Shown piece by piece: positions 1-10,004 of a stretch of DNA of 21,245 bases; the stretch's first letter is position 1, and each line of letters opens with the position of its first letter. A program made the position numbers and the translations under genes. This DNA is from Pelargonium nanum. Its lineage: Eukaryota; Streptophyta; Magnoliopsida; Geraniales; Geraniaceae. The DNA lies in NCBI GenBank assembly GCA_036897485.1, contig JAYMTF010001797.1, positions 1 through 21,245 of the forward strand, given 5' to 3'. The notes beneath the pieces are model-generated. The model had not been told where the DNA came from. It searched no databases and saw nothing but the letters and a program-made list of their open reading frames with translations.

Positions 1-211
1 GGGCTTACCAGCCTTGATCGTTACAAAGGACGATGCTATCACATCGAGCCCGTTGTTGGAGAAGAAAATCAATATATTGCTTATGTAGCTTATCCTTTAG
101 ACCTTTTTGAAGAAGGTTTTGTTACTAACATGTTTACTTCCTCGTGGGTAATGTATTTGGGTTCAAAGCCCTTCGCGCTCTGTGTCTCGAGGATCTGCAA
201 ATCCATCCGGT
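1..211 (+). pseudogene. rbcL: Nuclear-integrated chloroplast DNA: rbcL fragment (NUPT), frameshifted
   Basis: Translated from base 1, the first part reads [17 protein letters not shown] and then PLDLFEEG, the conserved N-terminal part of the RuBisCO large subunit (about residues 73-141 of the usual ~475). The normal [24 protein letters not shown] stretch is broken: near 140-147 one base is missing, so the downstream half matches only in another frame. Several differences from a typical plastid rbcL, as I remember it, look like C-to-T or G-to-A changes, for example in the codons after EPV and after FEEG. That pattern is expected from decay of methylated cytosine in nuclear plastid DNA. Similarity stops around 211 and the piece runs off the left edge. 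There is no function to expect. A real plastid origin of the whole window is excluded by the spliced nuclear genes that follow. Confidence 0.9.
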
Positions 212-990
212 AAGTTTTGAATACCAAACAAACATATGCAAGTTATTTAAAAAGAAATTGGCAGACCTACAAACTCATAACATTATTTCAAAATTGTTAA
301 TGTTTGATTCATAATTAATAATAGAGTTATTTATAAAGAAAAACACAAACAAATATCTACAAGTATCTTTAAAATTATTATGTAATGTAAATATAATTTC
401 AAATTCATGGGCTGCAATGCACAATCTTGCATCCAAGTGTTTACAAATCAAATAGTTATATCATTGGTCTACTGAGCTTCAAATCTTGTGTCCAAAACTT
501 ACATCATAAAATTAAAATTCCTTAAAAATATCAAAAAACATAATATTATACTAAACAAACCAACGTACGTAGTAAATACACCTGTGAGGCAGAGGTGAGA
601 AATCCTTAATCCTGTGACCAAGTCTCGAACGAGAATTAGTCTGGATATGGTCAAATGGCTTAAAGGTGCATAACGCAAAAGTGCGAGCCTCTCAGGCACC
701 CCCATGGTTTTAAAAAAATAAACCAAAATAGCAAATGACAAGATCTATAGTTGATGAGTATGGGTAGAGCACATGGAGTTGAAGGATACAAAAATTAAAG
801 AATCACTGCAATTTGCAAGACTCAAAATAAATAAGAGGAAATGAGATGGCCTATAGGACATAAATAAATAAAAGTGAACAGTTGCTGATTTGCAGTTGCA
901 GATCATTGAAAGATGAACCAAAGAAGCAAAACAAAACACAAGTTAAAAAGGCGATACGTTTAAGCTTTTTACCCAACACACCAATACCAC
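212..990. other. Intergenic spacer upstream of the receptor-like kinase gene
   Basis: This is AT-rich DNA with short scattered open frames only, none resembling a known protein. It holds the weak tRNA-like relic listed separately at about 590-720. The part next to 990 should contain the kinase promoter. An A/T-rich stretch at about 852-875 (tataggacataaataaataa) could supply TATA-like sequence, but I cannot place a transcription start. Confidence 0.5.
590..720. mobile_element. Possible tRNA-derived SINE relic
   Basis: On the + strand, tatggtcaaatggcttaa near 645-662 resembles a Pol III A box (TGGCnnAGTGG), and an A-rich run follows the block at about 709-720. On the minus strand, tcgttcgagac (near 624-634) resembles a B box (GGTTCGAnnCC). 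The two boxes point in opposite directions, so an intact Pol III promoter is not present. The element is either heavily decayed or a chance match. Confidence 0.22.
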
Positions 991-1008
991 AAAGAAACGC
1001 GTTTCTTT
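991..1008. promoter_or_regulatory. Perfect 18-bp palindrome centred on a CGCG box
   Basis: The stretch aaagaaacgcgtttcttt equals its own reverse complement and has ACGCGT (997-1002) at its centre. ACGCGT fits the CGCG box (vCGCGb) bound by CAMTA calmodulin-binding transcription factors. The site lies just before or inside the pyrimidine-rich leader of the kinase gene. The palindrome is seen directly; binding by CAMTA is inference. Confidence 0.45.
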
Positions 1009-2131
1009 ACATCTCAACCCTCCAACTCAGACTCGCTCCTGTCTTTTCTCGCTACTCGTTCTTGACTCTTCTTCCCAAAAATTCAATGCCCAGAAACTCT
1101 CTTGATCTGCTGATACGCTGTTCTTCAATTTCTGGGTTTTGCTGCTGACAAGGTATGGTGGTTTGTTATATTTTTTTGCTTTCTTGCTACTGTTTTCTGG
1201 GTTTTGGCTTTCTGGGTTTTGCTAAAGTTGGAATTTTAGGACAACCCATTTCATCTTTTATTATTATTGAGATTGTTGAGTTATGTGAATGAGTCATTGA
1301 CTGGTAAATTTCCATTCAATTGAAGAGTTCACTACTTGCTTTTTGCTTATCAGGTTTTGTTACCCAATTGTTTGTTTGTTGTGCATATGTGAACTCTTGA
1401 TGCCATTTGGGAAAAAGAGTCACATTTCATTTTTATTTGAGGGAATCGGAACTGAGTTGGGAATGTAAGTAGGAATGTATGATTTTCAGATTACACACAA
1501 AAAAAATTGATTCCCAACCTAACATGTAACCAAACGGCAATTCGGTTTTGATAATTAGTTAATTGCCAAATAGAAACTACTCCAAAATATTATCTTTGTT
1601 GCTTCTGCACAGATGAGTTCCAAAACCTTTTCTTCTAGTATTTTATTGGCTTCTCTTCCTGTTTACGCGAACATAATTTCAGGAGGTTTTTTCTAGTATA
1701 TCTATCGTTTTGATGTTTTGAATTTCTAGTAAGATGTGTTATATTGTCTTTTTCGTTCTGTGACCTCATACCAATTTGGTTGTATACTTCTTTGTGGTTA
1801 ATTATCATTCAATGCAGATTTCACTCCGTGTTTAGTAATGCAATATATGTATTAGATTGAGCATCATATATGAAGCAAGATTGCCACTAATATATTTTAG
1901 ATTGAGCATCATAATTTCCAATGGTAATCAACATTGAAAGGAAGTAAGGCATCGCCATTTTTATATGCTTTCCGAAAAGAGTTGTTGTGTTCATCTTTCA
2001 TTTGTGATAATTTATTTTCCTTTTTTGATGATATATTTTCTGTTCTTTTCTTTTCATCTTATGACAGTGAACCTGCAGCATTCTCTCTGCAAGATGTTTT
2101 TTAGTGTTCAAATAGCAAAACAGACCAAAGA
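1009..2131 (+). other. Probable 5' leader exon and leader intron of the kinase gene
   Basis: A C/T-rich stretch (about 1010-1090), typical of plant 5' leaders, ends at a good donor, ACAAG|GTATGG, after 1152. Candidate acceptors follow a T-rich tract at 2077-2078 (cctgcAG) and 2092-2093 (ctgcaAG). The intron would be about 0.93 kb and the start codon at 2132 would lie 40-55 nt into the second exon. The intron is T-rich and repeats the phrase ttctgggttttg. It also holds the 17-bp direct repeat listed separately. The transcription start is not determined. Confidence 0.5.
1852..1913. repeat. 17-bp direct repeat, 45-bp period, in leader intron
   Basis: The phrase ttagattgagcatcata occurs at 1852-1868 and again, exactly, at 1897-1913. 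The 28 bases between are not repeated. It is most simply a local slippage duplication within the kinase leader intron. Confidence 0.8.
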
Positions 2132-5100
2132 ATGGTTTCTCAAGCTAAGCTAGTTATAATTGGCATTTCAGTTGGTCTGGCCCTTGGTATCTTGATAGCT
2201 TTTCTGATATTTTATGCCATAAGGTGGTACAGAAATCGTGCTCATCTTCGACGGTCTACAAGGGAGCGTAGTTTAACGACTATACCAATACGCACAAATG
2301 GCTTTGGGACGAGCACTGATTTTAGTGCTTCTATCTCAACTTCTGCAGTCATTCAGATGCCAGAGCACATCCCCAAAACCTCATGGTTGAGTCCTCGCAC
2401 TAAAGATCAATTTGTTTCAGCATCAGGCATACCAAGATACTCTTACAAGTATGTAATCTCTTGAAATTATTGTAAGATGCATGGAATCTTTCTAGCCTGG
2501 TATATTAAAATTAGATATTGTTATTATTCTTTGGAATATGCTTTTGCAAGATCTTTCATAATGTTTTTGACATGAAGGATGGAGAAAAATATTAGTTTGA
2601 GGATGGATCTCTTCTTAAGAACTCTCACTTTCCACTTTACATTTTCTCCAACTTTAGTAATTAAGATCTTAAAAGAGCACTTTAGCTTGCACTTTCTTCC
2701 TAGATCCAAACATAGCTTAAAGATGAGCTTGAAGTTTCTATCTGTGGGTTAATTTACTTCTGAACCTTCTATATTCCGTGTCTTTCCTCAATATGTGTAC
2801 TCTCATGCCTTTTGCTCTATCTTCCTCATTATACTTCTAACCAAGTCAGTTATAGTCTTCAGCTTTTGTTCCATGATAAACTTATTTCAAAGTGCTCTCC
2901 AGTCCTTGTCCTAGATTCTTTCTACCTGTATTGTCTGAGGAAGGTCATTCTTATTGTATGATTCGGCGTTACAGAATCATCTTGTTATTCACTTTGCTTA
3001 ATCTCATTTTGTGAGTATAACATTGACTCTTCTTTCTCATCACAGACAGCAGCTGGTCATCTTACATATTTCTATGAAGTGTTTATAAATCACATATCAA
3101 TTCATCATAAGTTTCCATTAATCTATTCCACAAATTTGAAGAGCCAGTTTCTCTTCGATTTTTTTTTTCTTCCTTTCTACTGGCCTAAGATGATGATAAT
3201 TGTCACTTTATTTAGCTATTGTTTTTTTTAAGCATCTCTCTTGAAGGTTGTTGTGGATAAGATAAGAGAGCCATATATGAAACTTCTGTGGATGGATCTC
3301 TTACTTAAATACGTGGTATAGTTGAGCAATGTCAAGCATAAAAAAGATTTAAACATGAATAATTATCTTGAACACTTTTCTACTTCTAGTGTAAGCACCT
3401 CTCTTTAGAAGTAAAATGAGACAATATTGCTTGCGGGCAGACAAAAAGGATAATATCTTTTTCATTCCCATAAAAATAGTCCAAACGCTACCTAGGAATA
3501 TTTTAATTACCGATATGTTTCGAGCAGCAATATTGAACCTTGCCAGGTGTACGATTTACTATCACATAGGACACAATTTCCATACTGGCCACCTCCACAA
3601 TGGTTGAAATGTGCTGCAAGGGTGCATTTAGGTTCCTGTAGATCTTTATTTTCTATCTTCTTTTTCCTGTTATGAAAATTTGACAGGTAATTGACGTATA
3701 AGTATCTCTAAAGGAAAATTAATCCCAGATTACCCCAATTGCGTTATCTTGATATTACTTATAGATCTTTCCATGTTTGTCGTCATGTTTATTTAGTAGA
3801 AAGTTAACCATGTTGGTCTCATTTATTGTGCACTCCAGGGATATACAGAAAGCTACACAAAACTTCACGACTATTATAGGACAAGGGTCATTTGGTCCAG
3901 TATATAAAGCTTCTATGCCAACAGGAGGAGTAGTAGCTGTAAAGGTTCTTGCCTCTGATTCAAAACAAGGAGAGAAAGAGTTCCACACAGAGGTATGGCT
4001 GTCTCAGCTGAATTCATCTATACAATAATGAAAATTCCCTGATACCAGAATTTCGGAACCAAGTTCCTTATTTGTGCATGTGAAAATACCCTGAACCAAT
4101 TTATAGTCATAAGTCATTTCTGTTTGGGGCTGATTCCAAATGGAATTTCTTTTTGCAATAAACATCTATATATATTTATGTGTGATTAACAGAGGGTTTT
4201 GTAACTTTCCGTAAACCAATTTGGTCATTTTGCAGGTAACTCTGCTAGGCAGGCTACATCATCGCAATCTTGTGAATCTGGTAGGATATTGTGTAGATAA
4301 AGGACAGCGCATGTTAGTATATCAGTACATGAGTAATGGGAGCTTGGCCAACCTACTGTATAGTAAGTTTGTAATTCCCTTTGAATATTGCTGTCCTTTT
4401 GATAACTACAAGCTGGCATATGATTTTGCATCTTACCGTTTGCTGATAAAAATAAATAAATATGATTTTGCATCTGAAAAGAATATATGGAACAAAATGT
4501 TGAACCTAACATTTTTTGTGATAGTAAGTCAGGTGTTCTTTTGCACACGACTTTATATGAATTTGACCCGTAGTCCTAATAACATATTATAGCAATCTGC
4601 TTGATTTTATATGATTTCTTATCAAAGAAGAACCATCATGATCATGTCTATGTACTTAGGTGAAGAAGAAGAACGGATTTTGAGCTGGGAAGAACGGCTT
4701 CAAATTGCTCTTGATATTTCACATGGAATTGAATATCTTCACGAAGGGGTATGTCATGAATATAATACTTGTTTACTTAACTTTTGTGAAACGTATTACT
4801 CACATAACAATGGTGTGGAACAGGCTGTCCCGCCAGTCATACATCGTGATTTGAAGTCCGCTAACATATTGCTGGACCAGTCTATGCATGCTAAGGTAAG
4901 CCAGTTAATATGTATATTTTTCTTTCTCGTGTTGACACCTAAGGAGTGCGTAGAGCTAACTGTTTTTGTGCTTGGCATAGACACGATGATTAGAAAAAGC
5001 ATCAACCATTTGATTGCGAGACCTTTATTTGCATGCTTACTCGTGAATTATTCATCTTTGAAGACTTGTGCTCTTTTTTTCTGATATATATCCTTTGATT

Positions 5101-5681
5101 AGGTTGCTGATTTTGGGCTGTCGAAGGAAGAGGTTTTCGATGGCAGGAACTCAGGCCTGAAAGGTACATACGGCTACATAGATCCGGTGTACGTGTCCAC
5201 AAACAGCTTCACAATGAAGAGCGACATCTACAGTTTTGGTGTTATCATTTTTGAACTAATCACAGCCATCCACCCCCAACAGAACCTAATGGAATATGTA
5301 AATCTTGTAAGTTTCTACACATATGGGGACTTGTAATTTCCACACAATCTTTCAACACATTGTGATCTTTTGTTATTTTCCTATTCCAAGGCTGCTATGA
5401 GCTCAGACGGCGTTGACGAGATCCTCGACAAACGACTAGTTGGGGAATGCAACCCCGAGGATGCGAGGGAACTAGCTAGCATTGCTCACAGATGCTTGCA
5501 CAAACTCCCGAGAAAGCGACCCTCCATCAGTGAAGTCTCGCAAGCCATATTGAAGATAAAGCAGAAGCACCTCACCAGAGATGAAACCATGTCCTTTGCC
5601 GCCGGAGACATGTCCCGGGTTGGAAGCCGGATTGAGAACCAACTTGGGGAGCTGAGCAAAATGGCCAGCTTGAAGGAGTGA
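2132..5681 (+). CDS. CRLK-type calcium/calmodulin-regulated receptor-like kinase
   Basis: Coding exons: 2132-2448, 3839-3992, 4236-4362, 4660-4748, 4824-4895, 5103-5306, 5391-5681; all junctions are GT..AG and in frame, giving 417 residues. The start is fixed by an in-frame stop at 2102-2104. A membrane helix spans residues 7-30 after only six residues, so there is almost no ectodomain. The kinase domain shows the glycine loop GQGSFG (120-125), VAVK with Lys141, Glu157 (helix C), HRDLKSAN (236-243) and DFG (256-258). The activation segment is GTYGYIDP (274-281). The next residues are VY, so the usual APE-type Glu is Val282. A basic amphipathic stretch at 361-382 ([10 protein letters not shown]...KIKQKHL) sits where CRLK1 has a calmodulin-binding site. 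The family acts at the plasma membrane and links Ca2+/calmodulin to a MAP-kinase cascade in cold responses. The overall sequence ([13 protein letters not shown]) fits CRLK1 better than CRLK2. Orthology is inferred from memory. Confidence 0.9.
2449..3838 (+). other. Large intron 1 of the kinase gene
   Basis: This is a 1390-bp intron between AA|GTATGT and ctccAG|GG, splitting the codon of Lys106. It is T-rich, with no protein-like open frame. A phrase close to ggatggatctcttcttaa occurs at 2601-2618 and again with one extra base at 3290-3308. The other candidate frames inside it look like chance. Confidence 0.8.
4418..4475. repeat. 16-bp direct repeat in kinase intron 3
   Basis: The phrase atatgattttgcatct occurs at 4418-4433 and 4460-4475, a 42-bp period, within the intron 4363-4659. 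A weaker relative (ttgattttatatgattt) follows near 4602-4618. It looks like local duplication in an AT-rich intron. Confidence 0.8.
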
Positions 5682-5958
5682 AGGCAAGTTTTTTCTTTTT
5701 CTTTTTTCTCTTATCCAATTTTCTCTGTAGTTCTTCATTCAAGCATCTCTTGAGGCATGTATAGGATGCAAAATATAGGTAAAAGTATCAATGAGCTGCA
5801 ATATATAGAGAAATGAAATACTAGTTTTACAAGCTAGTTTTTAGATCATATTGTCAAATTAAATTCCACTCGTACTCGCTCAAGTTAATTTGTGAAAACA
5901 GAGTGATTAGCTGTATCATATTTTTGAATGAAGTGTCGTAAACTCAAAGGCGGTCGAA

Positions 5959-5986
5959 TGTAAGCCAACAACTTTTTTGACTTACA
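5959..5986. repeat. Imperfect 10-bp stem-loop
   Basis: tgtaagccaa (5959-5968) pairs with ttgacttaca (5977-5986) with one mismatch around an 8-base loop. It lies about 280 bp after the kinase stop codon. Confidence 0.6.
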
Positions 5987-6019
5987 CTCTTTTGCTCTTG
6001 TAGTTTTTAAAAAAAAATA

Positions 6020-6050
6020 CAATATGTTAACTGTGGGAGTTAACATATTG
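6020..6050. repeat. Perfect 13-bp inverted repeat with 5-base loop
   Basis: caatatgttaact (6020-6032) is followed by gtggg and then the exact reverse complement agttaacatattg (6038-6050). It is preceded by an A-run (6009-6017). It could be a cruciform, a decayed foldback element, or part of a 3' processing region. A bacterial-type terminator role does not apply in a plant. Confidence 0.85.
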
Positions 6051-6200
6051 AGTTAAGACCTTTCACTGAGTATTTTTAAATTAAACTAACAACAAATTTC
6101 AAGTTTTAGAGAGTAAATGCAAACTTGCTTACTTAACATTACAATATCACAAAGCAAGAAATTTTCCATTGAATAACCAAATGTTTAGAATTTTTCTTGT

Positions 6201-7779
6201 CTTGAATCCAAAAGGTAGAAAATGAAGTCTATATTTTATGTTTTTTTATTGTTGGGCATAGAGTTAGAGGACAGAAAAAAGGCTTGGGGTATCAAATTCA
6301 CAGATCTCCAACAACAAAAGAAATATCATATTGCATCTTTAAAGGAACCAATAAGGCTAAGCTATTTGGATTTCGGAACGCTTTGGTACGCTAAACGGAA
6401 TTGAAATCGCTGAACGTTAGAATTCAAAGTTTAAAACGTTGTAGGTAGAATTCTTTGAAACATTCATTGGAACAAAGATTTTCACATTTAGTTCGTTGAC
6501 GTTCTACGTATTAGAATAGAACGTTTCGGGACGTAGATTGCTACTCATATAACATTTTCGGACATCTTAGCACCACAGATATCCATTATCAAATTTACAC
6601 CAATTGATGCACTTAGTGGACACCAGCAAGAAATCAAGGACACATTTGATCATCATCTCAATATTCTGTCATATTCCAATGCCTTTTTGGTAGATTTGGA
6701 ACCATACTTTTGCAGACTTGGTATGCTTGGCTTCTAAGGAAGCCAAATCTATGAACATTAATAGTAGGAGTGGAACTTCAGAGAAATGGATTTAAGCAAC
6801 CATGTTTCCCAAAATGACCAACAATAGGGACCACTATAGTAATTGCAACTTCAATTTGCAATTGCAAAGCCATTGCCCTCCTTTTCATCATATGAATAAA
6901 ATGTATGGCATTTTCTGAGCCTGTTAAAATTTGAGCATATGTCAACATGTTACTTGAACAACTAGTGTCGCGTCTCCTTTTAAACAATCACGTGTTTTTG
7001 TTTTTGTTGTACAAAATTAACGGATTATAGCTAATTTATTTTAAAAATATTATTGGTAAATAATGTATAATTAACTCGAAGAAAAGAAAAAAAGAAAACG
7101 ATAATCATTAGACTGACGGTGTTTAAATTCTCTCTTATTCTCACAAAGTTTCATGATTTGCTCAATTGTTACCTGCATTTAGCAATTTATGTTAGATTGT
7201 GATGATTTTAAAAATTAGGAGGTACATCTAAAAGTTGATTTTCCGCAAACTTTAGTCCGTACTAAAGTTCTATTATGACTATGGCCCAAAAACTTTATGT
7301 CTTCGCAAAATCAATTCAATGAATTTTAATTATTAAAAAGGAGTAATTAATAAAAATATTATAAATTGGACTTATAGGTGGAGAAAATCCGTGGCTCAAT
7401 TCTTATTTTATATAACTAGTTCCAATCTAATGAGAATATAAACTTTTTTTTTTATCTAGGAAAATGGAAAAGGACATTGAGATTAACCATATGGTATAAA
7501 GGTATTGACTAACTTGACCCAATTTATAACACTTTTACTTGCTTTAAAATAATTTAAAGTGATTATTAATAAGTGAGAAAAATTACTTTTGTGTTATATA
7601 TGTATAATAAAAAGTCATTGCAAAATCTTGAAGAGAACTATTCTTGATGCACATTTTTGATTTGGGTAAAAAACATGGTAGAAGTTTTGAAAATATTTTA
7701 AGTCTAAAATCTTGGGTAAGAGTTGGAGGATTGAACTCTTAGGGGCGGAGCAAAAAACTTGAGTCCTTACCCCTAAGTT
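6201..7779. other. Intergenic, no gene recognised
   Basis: The sequence is AT-rich. An open frame without a start codon runs from about 6532 to 6742 on the + strand, and one of 69 codons runs on the minus strand at 6778-6987. Neither shows a family I know. Around 6370-6530 the short phrase (g)aacg or gacg recurs (ggaacg, gaacg, aaacg, gaacg, ggacg), which may be a remnant of a transposon end. Nothing here is strong enough to call. Confidence 0.4.
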
Positions 7780-8650
7780 CCCGAAGCATGCACATTAATT
7801 TGGTAGTGCATCATTAGCGAAAAATTGAAAAGTGTGCTCGAGAATTTGTCTCAACCGCGAGAGTAAGAATTTACTCTAGGAGATCCAAATCACACTTTGG
7901 TAGGGAGGACTCTTAGTCTCAATGTTAATTATGTATCTACTCATCTTACTGAGGAGTAGAGTATTTATACTAACCAACCAATATTGTCACATGTCATTGT
8001 GTGGTTGGTTGTTGGTGATGTGAGTTCTGATCAGAGCCCATTTGAGTGTTTGAGTTCTAGTCGCTCATGTGCACCATCCGCATACATTGAGTGAGCTTTA
8101 GAGGTTCCGCATGCCCTTCAAGCATCACAGGGAGGAGTGGAGCCCCTTAGAGCGTCTACCACGGCAGGTAACGTTCTAGTATTCTTGTATGGAGGATAGT
8201 CTTGAAGGTGACCCGGTGAGGTTGGGAGCCTTGTAGGCTATGTAGTCTTTTGGGGGGCTGGGAGACTTCTTGTGGAGGCTAAATATGGAGGAGATGTCTG
8301 GAGCTCTCTTTGGAACCTTATAACCTCTTTTTGAGACTAAGTGTGGATGAGAGGTATGAAGCTATCTTTGAGACCTTTGTAGTTTCTTGTGGAGAATAAG
8401 TGTGGAACTCTCCTTGGGATCTTGTAGCATTTTATGAAAACTAAGTGTTGAGATATTCTTTAGATGTGAAAAGCCCTCACCACTGCCTTTGGGTCCTCGT
8501 GATGGCCTTGATCTCGTGAATGAAAGGCGCGCGATACATCGTTTGATCAGTGAGAAAGAGCAAAACAAGTTTAAGCATGGCCAACAAAGCACAGAGAAAA
8601 ATGAGAAATCAAGTGAGAGCTAAACACAAATAGATGAGACAACTCACTTC
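7780..8650. mobile_element. Decayed retroelement-like or other repetitive block
   Basis: This block is noticeably richer in G and C than the AT-rich DNA on both sides and has no intact reading frame. It contains a TATA-like TATTTATA (7962-7969) followed by the 9-bp inverted repeat aaccaacca / tggttggtt (7972-7980 and 8002-8010). The degenerate tandem repeat at about 8200-8460 lies in its right half. The mix of a promoter-like site and non-coding repeats resembles an LTR or the untranslated part of a plant retrotransposon. I could not define TG...CA ends or a target-site duplication, so the class is uncertain. Confidence 0.35.
8200..8460. repeat. Degenerate tandem repeat, period about 46-58 bp
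   Basis: Three units align around ctttggaaccttat...agactaagtgtgg: about 8305-8362, 8363-8408 and 8409-8455. Each has a cTTtGgga.CTTgTAg core, a cttgtg-like middle and an ending close to actaagtgtgg. A more divergent unit precedes them (8200-8304, with gggagccttgtagg and cttcttgtggaggctaa). The copies differ in length and by many substitutions, so the array is old. Confidence 0.55.
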
Positions 8651-10004
8651 TCTGTTTGCCTGAATCTTAGAGAAATCGAGGAGATTCGTTATCTAGTATT
8701 GAATTTTTTTGTACTCAAGTTGCTACAACTATAATAAAAAAGAAGTGCAACATGTGGACGCAGATACATTACCGAACAATGTGCATTTGTAGGTGTTTGA
8801 TTTACTGTCTTTGTTATGTTTTATTATCTACCTTCTAACTCAACTAATTGACGGTTCTAAGAGTATAACTTACATAAGTTTAAGAATTAAATTAAAATAT
8901 TTGATATAATAGTCCTAATGTGTTTGTTTTCCCATAAGAGATATCATAGTCACAAAGAGACGCATGAAGATAGCTAACATAAGATACTAGACATAGGTCT
9001 ATTTTAAGGTATCATAGTCTATAGATACTGAAAATAGATGGAATAAGTGATAGGAGGGTATGGTCTTTTTCTTTACAATTCACATGCATTTGTCAACATT
9101 CCACTAATATAGTATTGATATCCATATATATGACAATAAGTGGTCCATGCATGGTGAATTGGTCACCTCCACCAAATTTATCTCCACAAATACATATTAC
9201 ATTACATGTATGCAACTTAGGAGCTAGCTAATTGGCTATGGAGTCCTTGTCATTTTTTGGTTTCTTGTGTAGACCAAAGATAGGAGCTATATATATGGTT
9301 TCATTTGTAGCATCATTCTTTTGGTTGAGCCTTTAAGGAGTTAAAAGCTACACCAAACACATGCATTGGAGAAAAAAAGTTGGCATCTATTTACTTTTCT
9401 AGTCTTGAAATTCAACCAAACCTACCTTGGGTTCTCACATGGTTGCAACTTGCAAGGCTAAGGCATTGTGTTATTCTAGTAACCTACTAGCATCTTTGTG
9501 AAAATCTTATCTTCACAAATTCCAATTTTATATATGACATTTTTTTAAGAAAATAATTTAATATTAGGTCGAGTTTAAATGTGTAACTCATGACGTGACT
9601 AGACACTTCGAAACTTAATTTTAGTTTTTAAACTTATGATCAGTTGAACTTATCGACTTGATTGTTTTTATTCGACTTTTAAAAGTTTTGTTTAAACTGG
9701 ATGCATGATTAATTTCACCATGATTTTATCTTATTGAGATGTAGAAAACTAAAAATACATAAAATTAGCTAATATTTTCATATGAATGTTTATGCTTATA
9801 GTGATATATTTCATATTTTCTTTATTATCTCTCTTTCAACTCAAAACAATATCAAATATATACAGGCATGTCGACTCACAAATTAGGTCACATTTCCACT
9901 CTAATTCATGTACACTTGGATTCATTTTTTTTCTCACTTTGACTCTTGCTTTATGTGTATAAGAGATTTCAAGTGGTTATGGCTAGTCATTATTTTAGGG
10001 TTTG
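8651..10004. other. Intergenic, no gene recognised
   Basis: This is AT-rich spacer with no protein-like frame longer than chance. RY-type catgcatg occurs near 9147-9154, and a telo-box-like tttagggttt lies at 9994-10003. With no gene start within a kilobase I attach no function to either. Confidence 0.4.

Larger units (their letters stand above)
5682..6200. other. 3' region of the kinase gene and start of the long spacer
   Basis: A pyrimidine-rich stretch follows the stop codon (about 5689-5715). AT-rich sequence with several possible poly(A) signals (for example atgaaata near 5812-5820) comes next. Two stem-loops are listed separately. No gene is visible. Confidence 0.5.

Noticed and set aside
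882..1148. 88-codon frame over the kinase promoter/leader
   Set aside because: Crosses the presumed transcription start and the leader-intron donor. The peptide looks like translated leader sequence.
6532..6742. Open frame of about 70 codons without a start codon on the + strand
   Set aside because: No recognised domain, no ATG near the beginning, no splice-linked partner exon seen. Possible by chance in this spacer.
6778..6987. 69-codon minus-strand frame with an HFGKHGCLN stretch
   Set aside because: No family recognised, isolated, and composition like the surrounding spacer. Not supported as a gene.
8362..8592. 76-codon minus-strand frame in the repetitive block
   Set aside because: It is the translation of the degenerate tandem repeat, and no retrotransposon protein motif is visible.
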